Source: JBKPIY01 sp046730475
Lineage (GTDB): Bacteria > Actinomycetota > Thermoleophilia > Solirubrobacterales > 70-9
Length of the DNA: 38,570 nt
Direction of reading: 5' to 3'
Assembly (NCBI GenBank): GCA_046730475.1
Contig: JBKPIY010000028.1
Coordinates: forward strand, 1-38,570
Shown here: positions 30,069 through 38,570 of the stretch, one piece after another
Layout of the letters: every line of letters starts with the position of its first letter
Position numbering within the stretch: position 1 is the stretch's first letter
Made by a program: the position numbers and the translations under genes
Notes under the pieces: generated by a model
Told to the model about the DNA's origin: nothing
Database searches by the model: none
The model's input: the letters and a program-made list of their open reading frames with translations, nothing else

Positions 30069-31133
30069 TCAGGCGGTCGACACGACCGGCTCGCGGCGCA
30101 GGATCCCGAGGTAGGCGACGGCGCCGGGGATGGTGGGGAGCCAGAAGGAGAAGGCGCGGTAGGAGAGGACCCCGACCAGGGCCAGCCCGCCGGGCACTCC
30201 AAACGCCGCCAGCGCTCCGATCATCCCGCCCTCGACGCCGCCGATGCCGCCCGGGAGGGGCAGCAGGTTCGCCGTCATTCCGACGAAGTACGACATCACC
30301 AGCACCGCCGGCGGCGGCGGGTTCCCGAAGGCGTGCAGGCACGCCCACAACACGGCGATGTCGAATCCCCACCATCCGACCGCTCCGAGGGTGTCCGCGG
30401 GCCGGGTGCGCAGGAGCTCGATTGCGCCCCTGACGCCCTCCGCCAGGGTCCGGGGAACCGTCTGGAGGGCGGCGCGGAGTCGCTCGCTTCGCCGCGACGC
30501 GCCCAGCCGCTTCGCTGCCTCACCGAGGTCCCCGCCCCTGGCCCCGACCGCCAGGCACAGGGCGACGATCGCGGCCGCGATCGAGGCCGGCAGGACGGTG
30601 AGCGCGAAGGGAGCGGCGCCGGAGAAGATTCCCACCCGCAACCCGATCCCGGCGACGATCACGGCGCCCATGTAGACCGCGTAGAGCAGGACCATGAGGA
30701 CCGCCATCTTCAGCGCCACCGTCCGGGGGTCGAGACCGTCGCGGCGAAGCGCCCACACCGTGAGCGCGATCCCGCCGAGCCCGCCCGCGGCGATCAGGCG
30801 GGTGGCGGCGAGCCCGGCCATCGTGATCCGGTAGCTCTGCGCCCAGTCGATCCCCTCGTCCCGCCCGATCACGGCCCGGAACAGGGCGACGTAGCAGCCA
30901 AATGACGCGATCTCGAGGAAGAGGGCGGCCGTCAGCCAGCCCGGCTCGCCGTTCCCGAGCCGATCCCAGGTGTCCTTGATTCCCGCCAATGCCGGGACGA
31001 GGACGTAGAGGGCCCCGATGGCGACCAGCACGAACAGCCCCGCCACCAGAACCTGGCGCCGGGTGATCGGGGGCGGCCCCTCGCCGGACTGGCGGCGGGC
31101 GCGGGCCGGGCCGGTCGATCGCGGCGCCCTCAA
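30069..31133 (-). CDS. UPF0104 / lysylphosphatidylglycerol-synthase-type integral membrane protein
   Basis: A polytopic protein of about 354 residues with around eight spans. Typical elements are VAGLFVLVAIGALYVLVPAL near the N-terminus, ITMAGLAATRLIAAGGLGGI, the loop VMSYFVGMTANLLPLPGGIG followed by GVEGGMIGALAAFG, and SYRAFSFWLPTIPGAVAYL. These are hallmarks of the PF03706 flippase-like domain found in MprF and in UPF0104 proteins. No aminoacyl-transferase domain is attached, so a role in lipid flipping or lipid handling is possible but unproven. The likely start is TTG 31133, which overlaps the stop of the universal stress protein gene (TTGA), so the two are coupled. Confidence 0.85.
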   Translation of the reverse strand: MRAPRSTGPARARRQSGEGPPPITRRQVLVAGLFVLVAIGALYVLVPALAGIKDTWDRLGNGEPGWLTAALFLEIASFGCYVALFRAVIGRDEGIDWAQSYRITMAGLAATRLIAAGGLGGIALTVWALRRDGLDPRTVALKMAVLMVLLYAVYMGAVIVAGIGLRVGIFSGAAPFALTVLPASIAAAIVALCLAVGARGGDLGEAAKRLGASRRSERLRAALQTVPRTLAEGVRGAIELLRTRPADTLGAVGWWGFDIAVLWACLHAFGNPPPPAVLVMSYFVGMTANLLPLPGGIGGVEGGMIGALAAFGVPGGLALVGVLSYRAFSFWLPTIPGAVAYLGILRREPVVSTA

Positions 31134-31636
31134 TTGGGGTTCGCGCCCCGAGACCGCTGACCCGGCGGCGTCACCACCAGCACCGGGCGCCCGCTGTGAT
31201 GGACGACCCCGCTGGAGACGCTCCCGAGCAGGCTCGAGGGGACGCCCGAGCGGCCGCGCGACCCCACCACCACCACCCGCGCGTCGCGGTCCTCGGCCAG
31301 CTGGACGATCACCGGCCACAGGCTGCGGCCGACCTTCTCGCACAACGGCTCCGGCTCGAAGCCGGCCTCGCGCGCGAGCTTTGCGCCCTCCTCGGCCACC
31401 CGGGCCGCCTCCTTCCCGGCCTCGGCATCGAACTCGGCCACCGCCTCGGCCAGGGGGTGGGGAGGCTCGACGAGCTTCCCGTGGGTGAACAGCGCCGAAG
31501 GCGGCTTCCACAGATGGAGCACCACCGCCTTGCCCGGCCCGAGCAGCGCCCCCGCCTCGGCGATCGCGTGGCGGGCGTCTTCAGATCCGTCGTAACAGAG
31601 CACGAGCGGACGCCGATCGGGGGTGGACACCTGCAT
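31130..31636 (-). CDS. Universal stress protein (UspA family)
   Basis: A 168-residue UspA-fold protein. The N-terminal strand PLVLCYDGSEDARHAIAEAG and the C-terminal ATP-binding motif VVVGSRGRSGV...LGSVSSGVVHHSGRPVLVV (G-x2-G-x9-G-S) suggest an ATP-binding member. Proteins of this family respond to starvation and other stress. The ATG at 31636 lies 8 nt after TAGGGT; a TTG at 31645 overlaps that box. The gene diverges from uvrA across 83 bp that contain a LexA box, so it could share part of the regulation. Its stop overlaps the start of the UPF0104 gene. Confidence 0.92.
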   Translation of the reverse strand: MQVSTPDRRPLVLCYDGSEDARHAIAEAGALLGPGKAVVLHLWKPPSALFTHGKLVEPPHPLAEAVAEFDAEAGKEAARVAEEGAKLAREAGFEPEPLCEKVGRSLWPVIVQLAEDRDARVVVVGSRGRSGVPSSLLGSVSSGVVHHSGRPVLVVTPPGQRSRGANPN

Positions 31637-31644
31637 CGGCCCCA

Positions 31645-31650
31645 ACCCTA
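31645..31650 (-). promoter_or_regulatory. -10 box (TAGGGT) for the universal stress protein gene
   Basis: Minus-strand TAGGGT is followed by an 8-nt spacer and the ATG at 31636. There is no Shine-Dalgarno sequence. Confidence 0.5.
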
Positions 31651-31686
31651 TCCCCGTTATCCAGTGGGAACGGGGCGGTGGCGGAG

Positions 31687-31711
31687 GGAACGTCCGTTCG
31701 CCTCCTAGAAT
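31687..31711 (+). promoter_or_regulatory. uvrA: LexA box and -10 of uvrA
   Basis: GGAACGTCCGTTCG (31687-31700) agrees with the SOS consensus CGAAC-N4-GTTCG at all fixed positions but the first. It is directly upstream of TAGAAT (31706-31711), which is 8 nt before the uvrA ATG (31720). The box fills the space between -35 and -10, a standard place for LexA repression. uvrA is an SOS gene in many bacteria. Confidence 0.75.
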
Positions 31712-31719
31712 CGGTGTCC

Positions 31720-34695
<2,976 letters not shown>

Positions 34696-34725
34696 GCTCC
34701 TCGCGAGCTCCTAACCCTCGGCGCG

Positions 34726-34742
34726 CTGAGCTTCGAGCTCAG
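34726..34742 (+). other. Perfect hairpin CTGAGCT-TCG-AGCTCAG after uvrA
   Basis: A 7-bp stem with a 3-nt loop lies 31 bases past the uvrA stop. A second repeat, GAGCTC-CTCGC-GAGCTC, precedes it at about 34694-34710. Neither has a T-run. They may form a weak terminator for uvrA. The hairpin also coincides with a possible CTG start of the next gene, which lies 8 nt after TAACCC (34712-34717). Confidence 0.45.
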
Positions 34743-34785
34743 CGGCAGCGAGTTCCTCGACTCCGCGGGCCAGCGCGCGGGGCTC

Positions 34786-35505
34786 GTGCTGCTGGTGGCG
34801 ATGCTGCTCTCCTTCGGGTTCATCCGCTTCAGCACCAGGATGATTCGCGCCGAGGTCTCGTGGTGGCCGGGCAACATCGAGACCGGGAGCGGCCTGCACA
34901 TCCACCATCTCGTGTTCGGGATCGTGCTGCTGATGCTCGCCGGGTTCCTCGACTTCGCCCTGCAGCCGGACAGCCCGTGGATCGAGGTGCTCGCGGCGCT
35001 GTTCGGGGTCGGTGCCGGACTGACGCTGGACGAGTTCGCCCTCTGGCTCCACCTCGAGGACGTCTATTGGGCCGAGGAGGGCCGGCAGTCGGTGGACGCC
35101 GTGATCTTCGCCGCCATCATCGGGGCCTGTTTCATCGAGGGCACGGCCCCGTTGGGCGCAAGCGGGGGCTCCGGGGCGGCGATCGCGGTCACGGTGGCGG
35201 TGAACCTCGCCTTCTGCCTGGTAGCCGCCCTGAAGGGCAAGTACACGTCGGCGGTCGCCGGGATGCTGTTTCCCCCGATCGCCTGGTTCTCCGCTACCCG
35301 CGTCGGGCGCCCCGACTCCTGGTGGGCGCGGCGGCGGTACGGGACCGATGGTAGGCGGATCCGGCTCGCCCAAGCGCGTGAGCAGCGCCACCGCGAGCAC
35401 CGCCGCCGTCTCCAGGACCTGATCGGGGGTCGCCCCTCCGAACAAGCGACGGCTGACGGCGAGCGCCGCGGCTCCTCCGTCGAGCAGCCCCCGCCCCGAC
35501 GCTGA
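34786..35505 (+). CDS. Polytopic membrane protein of unknown function (HIHH motif)
   Basis: I do not recognise a named family. With the GTG at 34786 it has 239 residues and about six membrane spans (VLLVAMLLSFGFIRF, LVFGIVLLMLAGFLDFAL, IEVLAALFGVGAGLTLDEFA, VIFAAIIGACFIE, AAIAVTVAVNLAFCLVAAL, SAVAGMLFPPIAWFSA). A GLHIHHLVFG motif and an acidic LTLDEFALWLHLED segment could bind metal. The last 60 residues are cytosolic and highly charged. The frame is open upstream of the GTG, and the sequence from a CTG at 34726 (LSFELSGSEFLDSAGQRAGL) looks protein-like, so the true start may be further upstream. It follows uvrA and precedes the S55 gene. Confidence 0.75.
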   Translation: MLLVAMLLSFGFIRFSTRMIRAEVSWWPGNIETGSGLHIHHLVFGIVLLMLAGFLDFALQPDSPWIEVLAALFGVGAGLTLDEFALWLHLEDVYWAEEGRQSVDAVIFAAIIGACFIEGTAPLGASGGSGAAIAVTVAVNLAFCLVAALKGKYTSAVAGMLFPPIAWFSATRVGRPDSWWARRRYGTDGRRIRLAQAREQRHREHRRRLQDLIGGRPSEQATADGERRGSSVEQPPPRR

Positions 35506-35797
35506 GCACCCGGCGGCCAGGATCGCCGATGGCGCGGAGCCCCACCCCGGGGCCTCCACGATCGTCTATACCTTCCCCGTCCGCTTCTATCGTCCCCGCC
35601 CCCCGCTCGCCTCGCTCGCGGCTCCCCTCGCGGCTGGGCTCGCCTGCCTGCTCGTTCCCTCCGGGGCCGCCGCCGCCCCCCTCCCGGACTGTCCGGACAC
35701 CGTTCGGCCGAGCGCGCTCAACCCGGGCGACCCCGAGACGGGCTACACCGTCCGCGTCGGCGATACCCCCGAGTCCTTCGACGCCACCGTTCTCGGG

Positions 35798-37498
35798 GTG
35801 CTTCCCGATGGGATTGCGCCGGGCCGGGACCTGATCGTGGTGAAGGCGTCCGGCCAGGTGATCGACGACGGCGGCGGCGGGATCTCGGCGGGGATGTCCG
35901 GGTCGCCGATCTACTCGCCCGGCGGCAAGCTGATCGGGGCGCTCTCGCTCGGTTTCGCCGAGGGCCCAAGCCCGATCGGCGGCGTCACCCCCGCCGACGA
36001 CATGCTGGAGTTGCTCGGCGAGCCCGCCACCGCGAGCGCCCCGACGCCCGCCTCCGTCTCGCTGACGACCAACCTGCGCAGCCGGATCGCCGCCGCCGAG
36101 GGAACCTCGACCTCGTCGGTGCCCTCGACCATGACCCGGCTCAAGGTGCCGCTTGCGGTCTCCGGCGGGATGTTCCCGCGGCACCGCGACGCTCTCGCCA
36201 GGATCGGCTCCCAGGCGGACGATCCCTTCATCGTCACCGGCGGCGCCAGCGCCCGCGCGTCGCTCACCCCGACGGCGACGGTGGCCGCGGGCGACTCGTT
36301 CGCCGCCGCCCTCTCCTACGGAGACGTCACCGCCGGCGCGATCGGGACGACCACCTACGTCTGCAACGGCCGGGCGCTCGCCTTCGGCCACCCCTTCCTG
36401 TTCGCCGGGCCGACCGTGCTGGGAGCGAGCCGCGCCGACATCGTCACGATCGTCGACGACGCGCTGGAGCCCTACAAGCTCGCCAACATCACGGACCCGA
36501 TCGGGATCGTCGACCTCGACCGGCTCCAGGGGCTCAGGGGAGCCCTCGGCGAGCCGATTCCGACGATCCCGATCACCCAGACGACCACCGCGCTCGACAC
36601 CGGCAAGGTCCGGGCCGGCGAGACCGATGCCGTCGATACCCCCGGGAGCTCGGGGTTCGTCTTCCCCGACCTCGCCGCCGAGCACGGGATCGCCAACATC
36701 GACGCGACCTTCAACCAGATCAGCGGCGGCAGCTCCTTCCTCACCTTCACCGTCCACGGGACCCGAGCGGGCGGAGCGCCGTTCACGTTCACCAGGACCA
36801 ACCGGTGGGTGTCGGGCGACGACATCTCCTTCCTCTCGATGCTCGAGCTCGACGAGGATTTGTTCGAGCTCGAGACGAACGGCTTCGAGGAGGTCCACGT
36901 CACCTCGGTGCACACGGACGTCTCCGTCGAGCGGACCCAGCGCCAGTACAGCTTCTCCCGGGCGCTGTGGTCGCGAAACGGCCGCCGGTTCCGCAACCTG
37001 ACGCGGATGCAGGTCAATCCCGGCGACCGGATTCGGGCCCGGGTGGTGCTCAGGGCCTCCGACGGCGCCGCCGCCAGGACGGTCATCCTGGCCTTCCACG
37101 TGCCTCGGCGGCACTCCGGCCAGATCGACGTCCTCGGCGGCGGCGAGCTGCTCGGCCTCTCCGGCGGGGGGGATTCGTCCGGCGAGAGCCTCGGTGCCCC
37201 GAAGACCGCGCCCGTCCGCAACCGCGCCGGGATCGCCCGCTGGCTGGCGGCAAGGGCCGGGAGCGGCGGGCGGGGCACCGGTTCCGGGAGCGGCGAGCCG
37301 AGCAGCTTCGATCAGTTCCTCGCCGATCTGAGGGCGTTCCCGCGCAACGACTCGCTGCTCGGGGCCGCCGTGTTCGGCAAGGGCGGCCGGCTGCAGTCCC
37401 GGCTTCAGAGCAAGGTCGTGTTCGGCGAGGACACCCTCGACCTCAAGATCGTTCCCCGCCGCCACCGGGCCGTCCGCCACCCCGCCGCTCCCCGTTAG
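35798..37498 (+). CDS. SpoIVB/S55-peptidase-domain protein, 5' end unresolved
   Basis: The visible frame from GTG 35798 gives 566 residues. An S55 domain at its start contains LPDGIAPGRDLIVVKASGQV and the serine motif GISAGMSGSPIYSPGGKLIG, followed by GPSPIGGVTPADDML. The rest is beta-rich, with an acidic region and a Gly/Ser linker near 470-500. Conserved sequence continues upstream in the same frame (GYTVRVGDTPESFDATVLG, and a hydrophobic export signal LAAGLACLLVPSGAAAAP at about 35632-35680), but that stretch has no ATG, GTG or TTG. An ATG at 35529 is in another frame; one missing base, for instance in the C6 run at 35599-35604, would join them. It is likely an exported serine peptidase-like protein; in sporulating Firmicutes SpoIVB cleaves SpoIVFA, but the actinobacterial role is unknown. 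Confidence 0.8.
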   Translation: MLPDGIAPGRDLIVVKASGQVIDDGGGGISAGMSGSPIYSPGGKLIGALSLGFAEGPSPIGGVTPADDMLELLGEPATASAPTPASVSLTTNLRSRIAAAEGTSTSSVPSTMTRLKVPLAVSGGMFPRHRDALARIGSQADDPFIVTGGASARASLTPTATVAAGDSFAAALSYGDVTAGAIGTTTYVCNGRALAFGHPFLFAGPTVLGASRADIVTIVDDALEPYKLANITDPIGIVDLDRLQGLRGALGEPIPTIPITQTTTALDTGKVRAGETDAVDTPGSSGFVFPDLAAEHGIANIDATFNQISGGSSFLTFTVHGTRAGGAPFTFTRTNRWVSGDDISFLSMLELDEDLFELETNGFEEVHVTSVHTDVSVERTQRQYSFSRALWSRNGRRFRNLTRMQVNPGDRIRARVVLRASDGAAARTVILAFHVPRRHSGQIDVLGGGELLGLSGGGDSSGESLGAPKTAPVRNRAGIARWLAARAGSGGRGTGSGSGEPSSFDQFLADLRAFPRNDSLLGAAVFGKGGRLQSRLQSKVVFGEDTLDLKIVPRRHRAVRHPAAPR

Positions 37499-37522
37499 GG
37501 GGGCCCGCTCCCCGGGAGGTCG

Positions 37523-37543
37523 GGGCGGTGATCGGCGCCGCCC
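37523..37543. terminator. Hairpin between convergent genes
   Basis: GGGCGG and CCGCCC pair across a 9-nt loop between the stops of the S55 gene (37498) and the GAP-like gene (37552). No T-run is present, so it is only a candidate bidirectional terminator. Confidence 0.35.
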
Positions 37544-37551
37544 GCTCGGCT

Positions 37552-38163
37552 TCAGAGGTTGCTTGCGGTGATCCCGATGAAGAACACGATCACGACCTCG
37601 TTCACCACCCAGGAGTTGTCGTTCATCCAGTCGCGCGCCTTGGGGAGGAACTCCCTCGCGCGGCGGCCGAACATGACCACGACCAGCGAGGGCAGGGCCA
37701 AGAACAGCAGCGTCAGCCCGATGAAGGGGAGCGAGTGCCACCAGGGGTCGCCATGCCCGGCGAGGTAGGAGCCGACGGCGACCGAGGTGAGGATGTCGGT
37801 GGGAAAGAAGCCCAGGAGCAGGATGCCGAGCCTGAACGAGAACCGCGGGGTCGCCGCCTGGAGCCTCCCCATCCACTTCGGGGGCTCGGCCGTCTTCCGG
37901 GTGCGGAAGGTGTGAAGGGCGGCAAGGACCAGCAGCACGAGCACGATTACGTAGAGCGAGTCGTTCGACGCCCCCTGATTGGAGACGCCGTTGAGAACGA
38001 GGTACGCGATCGTGACCACGATCGTGATCGACAGGGCCGCGCCGAACACGTAGGCGGCCGAGTTCCGTTCCCAGTTCTCACTGGTGGCGAGGAAGACCGC
38101 GCTCAGGATCTGCGGCCCGGCGATCATCACGAACGCCAGCGGGAGGAGGGTGAGGAAGTTCAC
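37552..38163 (-). CDS. GAP/Sap-like (sulfolipid-1-addressing protein family) membrane protein
   Basis: A 203-residue protein with six predicted spans: LTLLPLAFVMIAGPQILSAV, AAYVFGAALSITIVVTIAYL, SLYVIVLVLLVLAALHTF, FSFRLGILLLGFFPTDILTS, LPFIGLTLLFLALPSLVVVM and VVNEVVIVFFIGITASNL. The RTRKTAEPPKWMGRLQ loop between spans three and four and the LGFFPTDILTSVAVG segment match the GAP/Sap family (PF11139), which in mycobacteria helps export glycolipids. The substrate is unknown here. The GTG at 38163 is the likely start; TAGGGT on the minus strand (38198-38193) would give a leader of about 23 nt. It diverges from the ROK kinase gene. Confidence 0.8.
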   Translation of the reverse strand: MNFLTLLPLAFVMIAGPQILSAVFLATSENWERNSAAYVFGAALSITIVVTIAYLVLNGVSNQGASNDSLYVIVLVLLVLAALHTFRTRKTAEPPKWMGRLQAATPRFSFRLGILLLGFFPTDILTSVAVGSYLAGHGDPWWHSLPFIGLTLLFLALPSLVVVMFGRRAREFLPKARDWMNDNSWVVNEVVIVFFIGITASNL

Positions 38164-38214
38164 CGGTGGATCGGGCCCCGATGCACCGCGCCACCCTATG
38201 TGAAACTCCGGACG

Positions 38215-38570
38215 ATGGCCACCCTCGCCGGCCCCCTGATCGGCGTCGACCTCGGCGGCACCAAGCTCGCGATCGCGACCTTCGACGGGGCGGCGCTGTC
38301 GGAGTCGACGCTGCTCCCGACGAGCTCGGAGAGCTCCCGGGCGCTGATCGAGGAGCTGGCCGGGGCGATCAAGACGGCCGGGGGGCGGGAGGCGGCGGCG
38401 GTGGGGATCGGGATCCCGTCCGTGGTCGACTTCGCCACCGGGACCGCCCGGGCGAGCGTCAACATCCCCCTACGCGACGTCCCCCTCCAGTCGGTCCTCG
38501 AGGAACGGCTCGGGGTCCCGGTCTACGTCGACAACGACGCCACCGTCGCCGCCCTCGCCGAGGCCTGCGA
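38215..38570 (+). CDS. ROK-family sugar kinase (glucokinase-like), 5' part
   Basis: 118 residues are visible before the edge. The N-terminus carries the phosphate-1 motif GVDLGGTKLAIATFDG, then GIGIPSVVDFATGTAR and, at the end, VPVYVDNDATVAALAEAC, where the Asp of NDAT aligns with the catalytic base of ROK kinases. It probably phosphorylates glucose or a related sugar with ATP. The zinc-binding Cys motif and the rest lie beyond the window. The ATG at 38215 is chosen; a GTG at 38200 in the same frame is possible. No clear ribosome site is seen. Confidence 0.9.
   Translation, partial: MATLAGPLIGVDLGGTKLAIATFDGAALSESTLLPTSSESSRALIEELAGAIKTAGGREAAAVGIGIPSVVDFATGTARASVNIPLRDVPLQSVLEERLGVPVYVDNDATVAALAEAC

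Overview
The window is a gene-dense piece of a very GC-rich chromosome (about 70 % by eye). It suggests an actinobacterium, most likely of the Thermoleophilia/Solirubrobacterales kind. The basis is a mycobacterial-type FAS-II set with an InhA-like reductase, a DUF222/HNH (13E12-type) nuclease, an F420-oxidoreductase-family gene, a four-domain S1 protein with a long acidic tail, and many start codons lying 6-9 nt after a TAnnnT box, which points to leaderless mRNAs. The lineage is inference. No rRNA, tRNA, CRISPR array, IS element or prophage gene was seen.

Layout. 1-359: 5' part of a sugar-epimerase-like SDR gene (minus strand, cut by the edge). 459-1754: DUF222/HNH nuclease (minus) with a LexA box over its start codon. 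1770-2449: non-coding, with a 22-bp tandem repeat. 2450-4037: ACT-domain malic enzyme (minus) and polA (plus) diverging from one short promoter region. 6717-7154: small DMT/YdcZ-type membrane protein. 7184-8329: FAD oxidoreductase (minus). 8448-10195: GAF histidine kinase and NarL-type response regulator. 10286-17423: eight tightly coupled FAS-II genes (fabD, fabH, fabG, acpP, fabF, acyl-CoA carboxylase carboxyltransferase, MaoC dehydratase, fabI/inhA-like). 17465-20150: rpsA, coaE, lytic transglycosylase. 20163-22430: secreted copper monooxygenase with a C-terminal cupredoxin (minus), divergent from a TetR gene across a shared operator. 22387-24084: PhoD-like phosphatase (minus). 24165-26834: uvrB and a frameshifted F420/NADP oxidoreductase. 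26870-28372: coiled-coil protein and aldo/keto reductase. 28463-30030: VOC protein (minus) and a doubly frameshifted MFS transporter. 30069-31636: UPF0104 membrane protein and universal stress protein (minus). 31720-34695: uvrA with a LexA box. 34786-37498: polytopic membrane protein and S55 (SpoIVB-type) protein. 37552-38163: GAP/Sap-like membrane protein (minus). 38215-end: 5' part of a ROK sugar kinase.

How the genes work together. The FAS-II operon holds nearly everything for malonyl-ACP-dependent elongation: malonyl-CoA supply (carboxyltransferase), loading (FabD, ACP), condensation (FabH, FabF), and reduction, dehydration and reduction (FabG, MaoC, FabI). Almost every junction is an overlap of stop and start. 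A two-component system sits just upstream, and near-identical C-rich dyads precede both that system and the FAS-II promoter. PolA, UvrA, UvrB and the LexA-box nuclease form a scattered DNA-repair theme, with SOS boxes at uvrA and the nuclease gene. Three genes carry apparent single-base lesions (F420 oxidoreductase, MFS transporter, S55 protein). These may be assembly errors in high-GC DNA or real decay; the sequence alone cannot decide.
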